DNA of 64,000 bases, taken from NCBI RefSeq assembly GCF_900167915.1, contig NZ_FUYM01000015.1, positions 1 through 64,000 of the forward strand. Reading direction: 5' to 3'. Position 1 is the stretch's first letter; each line of letters begins with the position of its first letter. The stretch comes from Rhizorhabdus histidinilytica (GTDB lineage Bacteria > Pseudomonadota > Alphaproteobacteria > Sphingomonadales > Sphingomonadaceae). Below the pieces are notes generated by a model. That model saw nothing but the letters and a program-made list of their open reading frames with translations, was not told the origin of the DNA and made no database searches. This document shows, in pieces, positions 1 to 8,729 of the stretch. A program made the translations under genes and the position numbers.

Positions 1-1746
1 CCGCTGATCCAGGACAAGCTCGGCGTTCGCGTCAGCGGCTATTATCGCCGCGACGGCGGCTGGATCGACCGGGTCCGCTTCGAAGACAAGGGCGTGGTCA
101 CCGACGACGCCAACTATCAGAACAGCTATGTCGGCCGCATCGCCTTCGTCTGGGAGCCGACGCCCGAGCTGAAGATCACGCCGTCGATCGCCTATCAGAA
201 GGTCTATAACAACGACAGCACCGATAGCTGGGACAATGTCCGCACCTCGCTGGCCACGCCGGATGCGCAGTTCTCCAACTATGACAAGGGCGAGTTCCTC
301 AACGGCAACCGAGTGCCGGAATCGGGCCGCGACCGCTTCTACCTGCCGACGCTCAACATCCAATATGCGTTCGGCCCGGTCGACCTGACCGCGATCGCCT
401 CCTATTTCGACCGCAAGCAGAACTTCCAGTCGGACTACACCACGTTCGACCAGAGCCTGTTCACCGGCATCACCCTGCCGCTCTTCGCCAACCAGCGGGC
501 GTTCAGCGCGTTCGAGAACACCCAGAAGGTGACGACGGGCGAACTTCGCCTCGCCTCCACGGACCGCGACGCGATGCTCACCTGGCAGGTCGGCGGCTTC
601 TACCAGAAGGCCAAGCAGACCTCGATCCAGCAGGTCGACGATCCGTTCATCTTCCAATATGCGCCCGCGCTGCAGGCGGTATTCCCGCCGCTGGTCAACG
701 GCCGGCTGATCTACGACCAGTCGACCAGTTCGAAGGACGAGCAGATCGCGGCTTTCGGCCAGGTCAACTTCAAGCCGGTCGACCGGCTGACGCTGACCGT
801 CGGCCTGCGCTACGGCCAGACCAAGTTCACCATCAACTCCTTCGCGCAGGGCCCCGTCGTCGGCCCGTCGGTGACCGACGTCGGCCGCCAGAAGGAGAAG
901 CCGTTCACGCCGAAGTTCGGCGCCGAGTTCCAGGTGACGCCGAGCACGCTGGTCTACGCCTCGGCCTCGAAGGGCTTCCGTCCGGGCGGCTACAACCCGC
1001 AGGTCGGCGTCCCCTGTCAGGCGAGCAACCTCAACGCGCTCGGCTATCCGAACGGCCGTCCGCAGACCTATAATTCGGACTCGGTGTGGAGCTACGAGCT
1101 CGGCCTGAAGACCCGCACCAGCCGCTTCAGCGCGCAGGGCAGCGTCTACCAGATCGACTGGAAGAACATCCAGCAGGTCGTCGGCCTCGGCGCTTGCGGC
1201 TTCCAGTTCACCTCCAACCTGGGTTCGGCGCGCAGCCGCGGCCTCGACCTTCAGCTCGACTATCGCCTGACCGACGATTTCACCCTGCAGGCGGAGATCG
1301 GCTACACCGACGCCAAGTTCCTCGACACCGTGTTCGGCGGCCCGCTCGCCACGGTGCCGCTGGTGACCAAGGGCAACCATGTGGTGTCGCCGCCGTGGAC
1401 GGTGTCGCTACACGGCCAGTATGAGCTGTCGCTGCGCGACCATCATGACTCGTACATCCGCGCCGACTTCGACTATCGCTCGCACCAGTCGGACCTGATC
1501 CCGGGGATCGATCCGCGCAACGGCGGCTCGGACCCGACGCTGAGCACCGCGCCGGCGCTCAAGGCGCTGTCGATGCGCATCGGCCACCGGATCGACGGCA
1601 TCGACATGTCGCTGTTCGTCAACAACCTGCTCGATCAGGCTGTCTGGCAGGGCTACCGCGCCCGCGACAACAACCGGGGCGCGGTCTATCGCTCCTATGT
1701 GGTGCGGCCGCGCACCTTCGGCGCGACGATCGGCTACCGCTTCTGA
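1..1746 (+). CDS. TonB-dependent outer-membrane receptor, 5' end outside window
   Basis: This is the C-terminal beta-barrel of a TonB-dependent receptor, which imports a substrate across the outer membrane using TonB energy. The frame is open from base 1, so the plug domain and signal peptide lie upstream of the window. The 580 or so visible residues show alternating aromatic beta-strand segments and the usual sphingomonad motif SKGFRPGGYNP (around residue 320), where barrel receptors carry a conserved SKGFK/RxGG stretch. The protein ends in GYRF, with the terminal aromatic expected for BamA-dependent barrel assembly. A secreted amidohydrolase starts 75 bases downstream on the same strand, so the receptor may import that enzyme's substrate. 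Substrate unknown; the family call is secure. Confidence 0.93.
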   Translation, partial: PLIQDKLGVRVSGYYRRDGGWIDRVRFEDKGVVTDDANYQNSYVGRIAFVWEPTPELKITPSIAYQKVYNNDSTDSWDNVRTSLATPDAQFSNYDKGEFLNGNRVPESGRDRFYLPTLNIQYAFGPVDLTAIASYFDRKQNFQSDYTTFDQSLFTGITLPLFANQRAFSAFENTQKVTTGELRLASTDRDAMLTWQVGGFYQKAKQTSIQQVDDPFIFQYAPALQAVFPPLVNGRLIYDQSTSSKDEQIAAFGQVNFKPVDRLTLTVGLRYGQTKFTINSFAQGPVVGPSVTDVGRQKEKPFTPKFGAEFQVTPSTLVYASASKGFRPGGYNPQVGVPCQASNLNALGYPNGRPQTYNSDSVWSYELGLKTRTSRFSAQGSVYQIDWKNIQQVVGLGACGFQFTSNLGSARSRGLDLQLDYRLTDDFTLQAEIGYTDAKFLDTVFGGPLATVPLVTKGNHVVSPPWTVSLHGQYELSLRDHHDSYIRADFDYRSHQSDLIPGIDPRNGGSDPTLSTAPALKALSMRIGHRIDGIDMSLFVNNLLDQAVWQGYRARDNNRGAVYRSYVVRPRTFGATIGYRF

Positions 1747-1821
1747 TCGAAAGCGGCAGGGGAAGGACGCCGCCACGGCATCCTTCCCTCAACCCATGAT
1801 CCGATCCGGAGGAGGACGGCG

Positions 1822-3516
1822 ATGAACAAGGCACGATATAAGGCGACCCTGATCATGGCCGCCCTCCTCTCAGCATCGGCGCTTCAGGCAGCGGATCGCA
1901 CCGCAGACCTGATCCTGACCAATGGCGAGGTCTATACGCCGCAGGGCTGGGCTGCCGGCGTCGCCGTCAAGGACGGCGCAATCCTGGCGGTCGGCGATGC
2001 GGCCGCACTCGGCGCCTATCGCGCGCCCTCCACGAAGATGATCGACCTCGGCGGCAAGACCGTGCTGCCCGGCCTTTACGACATGCATGTTCATCCGCTC
2101 GGGGCGGGGCTGGCGATGTTCGAATGCCGCTTCGAATATGGCGCGGCGCCCCAACATATCCTCGACGCCGTCGCGGCCTGCGTGAAGGCGGCGAAGCCCG
2201 GCGAATGGATCACCGGCGGCCGCTGGCAAGCCGTCTCCTTCGGCGACACCCCGCCGACCCGCGAGATGCTGGACCGGATCGCCCCGAACAATCCGGTGGC
2301 GCTGACCGACATCAGCGGACACAGCATGTGGACCAACAGCCTGGCGCTCAAGCTCGCCGGCATCACCCGCGACACGCCCGATCCGGAAGGCGGCATCATC
2401 GAGCGCGACGCACGCGGCGAGGCCACCGGCCTGCTCCGCGAGAGCGGACGCGACCGGGTAAGGCGAGCGATCCCCGCTCCTTCGCTCGAAAAGAACGTCA
2501 AGGCGCTCGACGCCGCGCTCGACACCATGTTGTCGCACGGCATAACCGGACTGGTCGATGCCCGTGTGCCGCGCGCCGGCCTGGAAACCTATGCCGCCCT
2601 CGCCGACCGGGGTCTGCTGAAGCAGCGCGTGGTCGGGTGCATCCACTATAGCGGCGACAAGGAGTTCGAGGACCTGCTCCTCAACCGTCGCAGCTATGAG
2701 CGCGCGCGCTTCCGCACCGACTGCGTCAAGATGTACGAGGACGGCGTCCCGACCGAGAGCCACACGGCGGCGATGATCGATCCCTACGAGCCCGGCGCGG
2801 ACGGCCATCTCCACGAGCCGGCGCGCGGGATGCTGCTCGTCGGGCCGGCGACGCTCGATCCGCTGCTGACCCGCCTCGACAAGATGGGGATCACGGTCAA
2901 GTTCCACGCGGCCGGCGACCAGGCCTCGCGCACCGCGCTCGACGCCATCGCGGCGGCGCGCAAGGCCAATGGCCCGGACGGCCCGATGCATGAGGTCGGC
3001 CACCTGACCTTCGTCAACCCGGCCGACCTGGCGCGCGCCAAGGCCATTCGGGCGACGCTCGAATTCTCGCCCTATCTCTGGTTCCCGTCACCGATCAACG
3101 ACGACATCATCAAGGCCATCGGGGAAGAACGCATCAAGCGCGTCTGGCCGGTGCGCGAAGGCATCGATTCAGGCGCCTTGGTGATCGCCGGATCCGACTG
3201 GTCGGTGGTTCCCTCGGCCAATCCCTGGATCGGCATCGAGACGCTGGTGACGCGCCGCGCGCCCGACAATCAGCGCCCGGGCGAGGTATACGGCCCGGCC
3301 GAGGCGATCACGCTCAAGGAGGCGATCGACCTCTTCACGATCAACGCCGCGAGGCAGCTCGGCATGGCCGACAAGCTGGGGACGATCGAACCGGGCAAGA
3401 TCGCCGATCTGATCGTGCTCGATCGCAATCCCTTCAAGATCCCGGCGACCGATGTCCACAACGTCGTCGTCACCGACGTGATCATCGACGGCAAGACCGC
3501 CTACCAGCGTCCGTGA
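1822..3516 (+). CDS. Secreted amidohydrolase, YtcJ-like (Amidohydro_3 family)
   Basis: This is a metal-dependent amidohydrolase of the Amidohydro_3/YtcJ type, which hydrolyses C-N bonds in amides or imides; the substrate is not predictable. Residues 1-23 form a signal peptide ending LQA before ADRTADL, so the enzyme is probably periplasmic. H89 and H91 (motif MHVHPLG) are the metal-binding HxH after the first beta strand. Further family marks are a GITGLVD stretch, HAAGDQASR, a late SDWSV metal-ligand segment, and the C-terminal GTIEPGKIADLIVLDRNP that restores the composite beta-sandwich. The length (564 residues) is normal. A strong GGAGGAGG site lies just before ATG 1822. It follows the TonB receptor and is followed by a strong hairpin, so the two may form an uptake and hydrolysis unit. 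Confidence 0.9.
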   Translation: MNKARYKATLIMAALLSASALQAADRTADLILTNGEVYTPQGWAAGVAVKDGAILAVGDAAALGAYRAPSTKMIDLGGKTVLPGLYDMHVHPLGAGLAMFECRFEYGAAPQHILDAVAACVKAAKPGEWITGGRWQAVSFGDTPPTREMLDRIAPNNPVALTDISGHSMWTNSLALKLAGITRDTPDPEGGIIERDARGEATGLLRESGRDRVRRAIPAPSLEKNVKALDAALDTMLSHGITGLVDARVPRAGLETYAALADRGLLKQRVVGCIHYSGDKEFEDLLLNRRSYERARFRTDCVKMYEDGVPTESHTAAMIDPYEPGADGHLHEPARGMLLVGPATLDPLLTRLDKMGITVKFHAAGDQASRTALDAIAAARKANGPDGPMHEVGHLTFVNPADLARAKAIRATLEFSPYLWFPSPINDDIIKAIGEERIKRVWPVREGIDSGALVIAGSDWSVVPSANPWIGIETLVTRRAPDNQRPGEVYGPAEAITLKEAIDLFTINAARQLGMADKLGTIEPGKIADLIVLDRNPFKIPATDVHNVVVTDVIIDGKTAYQRP

Positions 3517-3522
3517 CGCAGC

Positions 3523-3560
3523 CCGGTTCGGCGGCCGGACGTGACCGGCCGCCGAACCGG
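3523..3560 (+). terminator. Perfect 16-bp hairpin after the amidohydrolase
   Basis: Two 16-base arms (3523-3538 and 3545-3560, CCGGTTCGGCGGCCGG and its exact complement) flank a 6-base loop, starting 6 bases after the amidohydrolase stop. A short, interrupted T-rich run follows (TTGCTTTTC). It is likely a transcription terminator separating the receptor/amidohydrolase pair from the AraC gene. Confidence 0.7.
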
Positions 3561-3569
3561 AACAAATTG

Positions 3570-3584
3570 CTTTTCATTGAAAAG
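3570..3584. promoter_or_regulatory. CTTTTCATTGAAAAG palindrome upstream of AraC gene
   Basis: This is a perfect inverted repeat with 7-base arms around one central base, centred about 52 bases before the chosen AraC start at 3629. It sits in the only AT-rich stretch between the terminator hairpin and the gene. This is the expected place for a promoter or an autoregulatory operator. No protein can be assigned to it from sequence alone. Confidence 0.45.
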
Positions 3585-3628
3585 TCACACAATCTGCGGC
3601 CGGTCCGAGCGTGAGGAGCGATCGCGTC

Positions 3629-4519
3629 ATGTCGGCAAAGGCGGGCTTCGACTGGTATGGGGACCTGCCCGCGGGGGTTGAATGCCTGCGGCGCTGCTAT
3701 AGCGAGTCGCGGCGGTCGGTCAGCTATTTCATCCACCGGCTCGACCGCGAGACCGCGACGATCAAGGATCAGTCGAACGATCCGGTGATCAGCCTTTCGA
3801 TCAACCCGAACGGAGTCGTCGACCGCGCGGTCGAAGGACAATGGGAACGGGCGGAGCTGTTGCAGGCGTCGCTCACCCTCACCCCCGCCTTCCTGCGTTG
3901 CGATTGGCGCTGGACCGGCGAGCCTCTCGACATCTTCGACGTCTATCTGCCCTATGAGCTGATGCAGGCGGCCTGGGCCGAGCATTTCAAGGGCGATCCC
4001 GCGCGCGTCAACCTGCAGGCGAAGCTGGTCTTCGACGACCCGAGCATATTGCTGCTGATGCAGTCGATATTGTCGACGATCCTGTCGCCGCGCCCGATCT
4101 CCGCCTTCCTGATGGAGACGATCACCAGCCATCTGATCTCGAGCCTGCTCTGCTCGGAAAACGGCGCGATCGTGGTCCGGCCGGCGGCACGATCGGTGTT
4201 GTCGAGCCCGGTGCTGCAACGGGTGAAGGACTATGTCGAGGCGCATATCGCCGAGGACATCTCGCTCGACATGCTGGCGCGCGAGGCAGGCGTCAGCCGC
4301 TTCCACTTCATCCGCCTGTTCAAGGACAGTGTCGGCATGACCCCGCACGCCTATCTGATCGAGCGGCGCATGGTCCGCGCATGCAACCTGCTGATGCATA
4401 CCAAGCAATCGATAGGTGAGATTTCCGTCAATTGCGGATTCGAGGACCCATCCTATTTCGCCGCCCGTTTTCGGCGACTCTACCGCATGTGCCCACGCGA
4501 ATTCCGCAAACGGCTATAG
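3629..4519 (+). CDS. AraC-family transcriptional regulator
   Basis: This is a DNA-binding regulator of about 296 residues with a poorly conserved N-terminal sensor half and an AraC/XylS double helix-turn-helix in the last 100 residues (VKDYVEAHIAEDISLDMLAREAG onward; second helix pair in the IGEISVNCGFEDPSYFAARFRR region, which is the family signature). I chose ATG 3629 because GAGGAGCG lies at the right distance in front of it; a GTG at 3611 is also in frame. It lies between the amidohydrolase and fbiC, both on the same strand, and could control either. The palindrome at 3570-3584 is a candidate autoregulatory site. Effector unknown. Confidence 0.9.
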   Translation: MSAKAGFDWYGDLPAGVECLRRCYSESRRSVSYFIHRLDRETATIKDQSNDPVISLSINPNGVVDRAVEGQWERAELLQASLTLTPAFLRCDWRWTGEPLDIFDVYLPYELMQAAWAEHFKGDPARVNLQAKLVFDDPSILLLMQSILSTILSPRPISAFLMETITSHLISSLLCSENGAIVVRPAARSVLSSPVLQRVKDYVEAHIAEDISLDMLAREAGVSRFHFIRLFKDSVGMTPHAYLIERRMVRACNLLMHTKQSIGEISVNCGFEDPSYFAARFRRLYRMCPREFRKRL

Positions 4520-4693
4520 TTTTTTTCTTCAATTCCCAAGCGATCGCCCTGTAACAGCCCCCGAATGGCGGTATCAGGGAGCATTCTGTGGCCATTATGG
4601 ACTGCTCATTACCATAAATGGCTTGCCGACGGCGTCCCCGGACGGGCTAAGTGCCGGCAACGCAGGCAAGGAACGGTGCGAGGGGATTGATCG

Positions 4694-7030
4694 ATGGCGA
4701 CCGGACATGATTTCGATCGACGGGGCGTCGACGCCATCATGACGCGGCTCGACGCGATGGGCCTCCCCCGGATGATCGAGGAGAGCGAGGCGATGACCCT
4801 CGCCGTGCACGGGCCGATCGTCACCTATTCGCGCAAGGTGTTCATCCCGCTCACCCGACTGTGCCGCGACGTCTGCCATTATTGCACCTTCGCCACGACG
4901 CCGCGCCAGGCCGGCCCCGCCTATCTGAGCCGCGACGAAGTGCTGGCGATCGCCCGCGCCGGTGAGGCCGCCGGGTGCCGCGAGGCGCTGTTCACCCTCG
5001 GCGACCGGCCCGAGGACCGCTATGCCGCGGCGCGCGAGGCGCTGGCGGCGAGTGGCCATGCCAGCACCCTCGCCTATCTGCGCGACATGGCGCGGGCGGT
5101 GCTCGACGAGACGGGCCTGCTGCCGCACCTCAATCCCGGGCTGATGGACGCCGACGACTATGCCGCACTGCGCCCGGTGTCGGCCTCGATGGGGATCATG
5201 CTCGAAAGCGCGTCGGATCGGCTATGCGAGCCGGGCGGACCGCATTTCGGATCGCCCGACAAGCGCCCCGCCGCGCGCATCGCGACGATCGAGGCGGCCG
5301 GGCGCGCCGGCGTGCCCTTCACCACCGGCCTGCTGATCGGCATCGGCGAGACCCGCGCCGAGCGGATCGAGGCGCTTGTCGCCATCCGCGACCTGCACGC
5401 GCGATACGGCCATATCCAGGAAGTCATCGTCCAGAACTTCCGCGCCAAGCCCGACACGCGCATGGCCGATCATGCCGAGCCCTCGCTCGACGAGCATCTC
5501 TGGACGATCGCGGCCGCCCGGCTGGTGCTCGGCCCCGACATGACGATCCAGGCGCCACCCAACCTCCATGACCGCGCCGAGCTGACCGCGTTGCTGCGCG
5601 CCGGGGTCAACGACTGGGGCGGCGTGTCACCGGTCACCCCCGACCATGTGAACCCCGAGGCCCCCTGGCCGCATTTGGAAGTGCTCGCGGAGGCGACCGC
5701 CGAAGCGGGGCGTACCCTGCTCCAGCGGCTCGCCATCGGTCCGGCTCATGCCCGCGCGGTCGATCGCTGGGTCGATCCGGCGCTCGCTCCCCGTATCCGC
5801 CGCCTCGTCGACGGACGCGGCCTGCCCAAGACCGACGACTGGGCAGCGGGCGAAGGCGGGGCGGTGCCTGCGATCGGGCTCGACGCCGGAAAGGCGACCG
5901 CCGGGATCGCCGCGATCCTCGCTAAGGCGGGATCGGGCGCAACGCTGGACGAAAGCGATGTGGTCACGCTGTTCCGGGCCGAGGGCGGCGATCTCGCCGC
6001 GATCGCGCGCACCGCCGACGAACTGCGGCGACAGGTCAATGGCGACCGCGTCAGCTATGTCGTCAACCGCAACATCAACTACACCAACATATGTCTATAC
6101 AAATGCGGCTTCTGCGCCTTTTCCAAGGGATCGACCAAGGCCGAGCGCGGCCCCGCCTATCGGCTGGACCTCGATGAGGTCGGCCGCCGCGCCGCCGAGG
6201 CGGCCGAGCGCGGCGCGACCGAAGTGTGCCTGCAGGGCGGCATCCATCCGAGCTTCGACGGCAATACCTATCTCGATATCGTCGCCGCCGTCCGCGGCGC
6301 CGCGCCGTCGATCCACATCCATGCCTTCTCGCCGCTCGAGATCAGCCACGGTGCGCAGACGCTGGGGCTTCCGCTCGAGGATTATCTGGCGCGGCTGAAG
6401 GCGGCGGGCCTCTCGACCCTTCCCGGCACCGCCGCCGAGATCCTCGACCCCGAGGTCCGCGCGATCCTCTGCCCCGACAAGCTGAGCGCCGACGAATGGA
6501 TCGAGGTGATGCGGGTCGCGCACGGCGTCGGGCTGCGCAGCACCGCGACGATCATGTTCGGCCATGTCGACGGCTATGAGCATTGGGCCCGCCACCTGCT
6601 CAGGGTCCGCGCGCTGCAGACCGAGACCGGCGGCTTCACCGAGTTCGTCCCCCTGCCCTTCGTCCATATGGAAGCGCCGCTGTGGCGCAAGGGCCAGGCG
6701 CGCTCGGGCCCCAGCTATCGCGAGGCCGTGCTGATGCACGCGGTCGCGCGGATCGTGCTTCACCCGGTGATCGCCAACATCCAGACGAGCTGGGTGAAGA
6801 TGGGCCCCGACGGCGCGCGCGCCATCCTCAACGCGGGCGCCAACGACCTGGGCGGCGTGCTGATGGACGAATCGATCACCCGATCGGCGGGCGGGCGGAA
6901 CGGCCAATGCTTCGATCGCGCGCAGATGATCGCGCTCGCCGCCAGTGCCGGCCGCGCCGCCTATCAGCGCACGACGCTTTACCAGCCGGTCGATCCGCGG
7001 CCGGCCCCCCTCCTGGAGCCTCTCGCATGA
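4694..7030 (+). CDS. fbiC: 7,8-didemethyl-8-hydroxy-5-deazariboflavin synthase, fused CofG-CofH (FbiC)
   Basis: FbiC makes Fo, the deazaflavin chromophore of cofactor F420, from tyrosine and 5-amino-6-ribitylamino-uracil, using two radical-SAM halves. Both iron-sulfur sites are visible: C57-C61-C64 in the CofG half (LCRDVCHYC) and C467-C471-C474 in the CofH half (ICLYKCGFC), each CX3CX2C. The order CofG then CofH and the 778-residue length fit bacterial FbiC rather than the separate archaeal genes. The CofG half also carries LIGIGET and the CofH half LQGGIHP, both typical. AGGGG precedes ATG 4694. The stop overlaps the start of npdG (ATGA), so the two are translationally coupled. Fused FbiC is classically actinobacterial; in proteobacteria it is scattered and usually attributed to transfer. 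Other F420 genes (cofC, cofD, cofE) are not in this window. Confidence 0.96.
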   Translation: MATGHDFDRRGVDAIMTRLDAMGLPRMIEESEAMTLAVHGPIVTYSRKVFIPLTRLCRDVCHYCTFATTPRQAGPAYLSRDEVLAIARAGEAAGCREALFTLGDRPEDRYAAAREALAASGHASTLAYLRDMARAVLDETGLLPHLNPGLMDADDYAALRPVSASMGIMLESASDRLCEPGGPHFGSPDKRPAARIATIEAAGRAGVPFTTGLLIGIGETRAERIEALVAIRDLHARYGHIQEVIVQNFRAKPDTRMADHAEPSLDEHLWTIAAARLVLGPDMTIQAPPNLHDRAELTALLRAGVNDWGGVSPVTPDHVNPEAPWPHLEVLAEATAEAGRTLLQRLAIGPAHARAVDRWVDPALAPRIRRLVDGRGLPKTDDWAAGEGGAVPAIGLDAGKATAGIAAILAKAGSGATLDESDVVTLFRAEGGDLAAIARTADELRRQVNGDRVSYVVNRNINYTNICLYKCGFCAFSKGSTKAERGPAYRLDLDEVGRRAAEAAERGATEVCLQGGIHPSFDGNTYLDIVAAVRGAAPSIHIHAFSPLEISHGAQTLGLPLEDYLARLKAAGLSTLPGTAAEILDPEVRAILCPDKLSADEWIEVMRVAHGVGLRSTATIMFGHVDGYEHWARHLLRVRALQTETGGFTEFVPLPFVHMEAPLWRKGQARSGPSYREAVLMHAVARIVLHPVIANIQTSWVKMGPDGARAILNAGANDLGGVLMDESITRSAGGRNGQCFDRAQMIALAASAGRAAYQRTTLYQPVDPRPAPLLEPLA

Positions 7031-7698
7031 CCATCACCCAGAAAATCGCCGTGATCGGCGGCACCGGCAAGCTCGGCGCGGCGCTCGCCCGGCGCCTGGC
7101 GCGCGCCGGGGCCGCGGTGACGCTCGGCTCACGCGATCCCGATCGCGCCCGCGCGGCCGCCGAAGAGCTCGGCCACGGCATCGCGGCGGCGGGCTATGGC
7201 GAGGCGGCGGCGGGCGCGGACCTGGTGATCGTCGCGGTCCCCTTCGCCGCGCAGGAGGGCGCGCTCGCCGAGATCGCGCCGCATGTCGCGGGCAAGATCG
7301 TCGTCGACACGACGGTGCCGCTCGTCCCGCCCAAGGTGATGCGCGTGTCGCTTCCCGCCGAAGGCAGCGCCGCCGTGCGCGCGGCGCAGCTGCTCGGCGA
7401 GGGCGTCACCGTCGTCTCGGGCTTCCACAACGTCGCCGCGCACAAGCTGGCGACCGACGAGGATATCGGCTGCGACGTGTTGGTGTTCGGCGACGACAAG
7501 GCCGCGCGCGAGCAGGTGGTGGCGCTGGCCGACGCGATCGGCCTGCGCGGCATCCATGGCGGCGCGCTCGCCAATTCGGCGGCGGCCGAGGCGCTGACCT
7601 CGATCCTGATCTTCCTCAACAAGACCTACCAGGTCGACGGCGCCGGCATCCGCATCACCGGCACCCTGATCGATCCGGCCAGCGGCAAGGCGCTATAA
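7027..7698 (+). CDS. npdG: NADPH-dependent F420 reductase
   Basis: This enzyme moves hydride between NADPH and F420, supplying F420H2 to F420-dependent enzymes. The Rossmann loop is at the very N terminus (IGGTGKLG, residues 10-17) and is followed by SRDPDRA, where basic residues read the NADPH phosphate. Later blocks (DLVIVAVPF, VVDTTVPL, VVSGFHNVAA) are characteristic of the NPDR/Fno family. The 223-residue length is normal. The start ATG 7027 overlaps the fbiC stop by four bases. The pairing of synthesis and reduction genes supports a working F420 system. In Rhodococcus picrate degradation the homologous npdG sits with F420-dependent reductases; here an LLM-family enzyme lies about 6 kb away. 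Confidence 0.93.
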   Translation: MTITQKIAVIGGTGKLGAALARRLARAGAAVTLGSRDPDRARAAAEELGHGIAAAGYGEAAAGADLVIVAVPFAAQEGALAEIAPHVAGKIVVDTTVPLVPPKVMRVSLPAEGSAAVRAAQLLGEGVTVVSGFHNVAAHKLATDEDIGCDVLVFGDDKAAREQVVALADAIGLRGIHGGALANSAAAEALTSILIFLNKTYQVDGAGIRITGTLIDPASGKAL

Positions 7699-7719
7699 AA
7701 TAGCATGAAATAGCCCCAT

Positions 7720-7820
7720 CCGCTCATCCTGAGGAGGCACTGAGCTTGGCGAAGTGGCATCTCGAAGGATCCTTCGAGATGGGCCTTCACCTTCGTTCAG
7801 TCCCTCCTCAGGATGAGCGG
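7720..7820. repeat. Intergenic palindromic repeat, copy A
   Basis: A 101-base element begins CCGCTCATCCTGAGGAGG and ends CCTCCTCAGGATGAGCGG, with internal arms around CTCGAAGG and CCTTCGAGATGG. The whole element can fold into a long cruciform or hairpin. Related copies are at 17359-17479, 35949-36066, 41058-41113 and 62603-62700. It lies between the convergent ends of npdG and an AraC gene. Confidence 0.9.
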
Positions 7821-7842
7821 ATCATGATCCGACCTATTCACC

Positions 7843-8628
7843 TCAGTCGACCATCGCCCGCCCGGCCGACTGGTAATGGCTGGGCGCGACCCCGGCGAGC
7901 CGCTTGAACATCGTCGTGAAGGCGGCCGGGCTCTCATAGCCGAGGTCGAGCGCGATCGTCGTCACCGCTTCCCCGGCCGCAAGCCGGGGCAGCGCGATCA
8001 GCAGGCAGGCCTGCTGCCGCCAGGCGCCGAAGCTGAGACCCGTCTGCTGCCGAAAGAGGCGCGTGAAGGCGCGCCGCCCCATGCCGAGGTCGGCGCTCCA
8101 CATGTCGATCGTGTCGTGCGGGCTCGGCGCGTCGAGGAACATCTGGCACTTGCGCGCGATCTCGGCCTTCTTCGGGAAGGGTACGGCGAGCGACACGCTG
8201 GGCGCGCGGGCGAGTTCGGCGAGCAGCAGCGCCATCACCATCCCGTCGCGCCCGGCGACGTCATATTCGGGCTCGATCTCGCAAGCCGCCGCGAGCAGGC
8301 TGCGCAGCAGCGGGGAAACCTGGATCACCTTGTTGGCATCGCCCAGCGATCCATGGACGCCGGGCTCGATCAGCACGCCCCGGGTGCTGACCGCGCCGAC
8401 CATCCGCACCGCATGGCTGACACCACCGGGCGTCCACACCGCGCGCTCGGGCGGTGCCACCCAGACGCCCTGCGCGGTGCTGACCACCACCACCCCGCGT
8501 GCGGCATAAATGAGCTGGCCGCGCCGGTGGCGATGCCAGTCCAGCTCGAAAGCCGGCGGATATTCGTTGCCGACCGCCACGATCGGACGGTCGACATCCT
8601 CGACAAGGGCTGGATCGGACCACGGCAC
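7843..8628 (-). CDS. AraC-family regulator with N-terminal cupin
   Basis: This 261-residue regulator has an N-terminal cupin-type sensor (FELDWHRHRRGQLIYAARG, then WVAPPERAVWTPGGVSHAVR), a form common in regulators that sit beside exporter genes. It has the AraC helix-turn-helix pair at the C terminus (RRAFTRLFRQQTGLSFGAWR and IALDLGYESPAAFTTMFKR). The start is a GTG at 8628 with only a weak ribosome site. It is divergent from the fsr-like exporter with about 100 bases between them, so it probably regulates that exporter. The effector is unknown. Confidence 0.9.
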   Translation of the reverse strand: MPWSDPALVEDVDRPIVAVGNEYPPAFELDWHRHRRGQLIYAARGVVVVSTAQGVWVAPPERAVWTPGGVSHAVRMVGAVSTRGVLIEPGVHGSLGDANKVIQVSPLLRSLLAAACEIEPEYDVAGRDGMVMALLLAELARAPSVSLAVPFPKKAEIARKCQMFLDAPSPHDTIDMWSADLGMGRRAFTRLFRQQTGLSFGAWRQQACLLIALPRLAAGEAVTTIALDLGYESPAAFTTMFKRLAGVAPSHYQSAGRAMVD

Positions 8629-8729
8629 CGGATTGTCCCACTCGCGAAAGTGAAAGACCCATATAGGAATGCGGGCCAGGAAGGGAGACCTTATGGCGAC
8701 CGGAACCCTTCGGCCGACGAGTCAGGACC

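Noticed and set aside
4520-4693. Possible riboswitch or small gene before fbiC
   Set aside because: The 173-base gap has an imperfect dyad (GCCATTATGG / CCATAAATGGC) but no known riboswitch core and no ribosome site with an open frame apart from fbiC.
4694-7030. fbiC as a biotin synthase, ThiH or menaquinone (Mqn) radical-SAM gene
   Set aside because: Two complete radical-SAM halves in CofG-CofH order and the coupled F420 reductase gene fit only FbiC.
7720-7820. CCGCTCATCC repeats as a CRISPR array or IS element ends
   Set aside because: Copies are single and tens of kilobases apart with no spacer pattern, and no transposase or cas gene is present.
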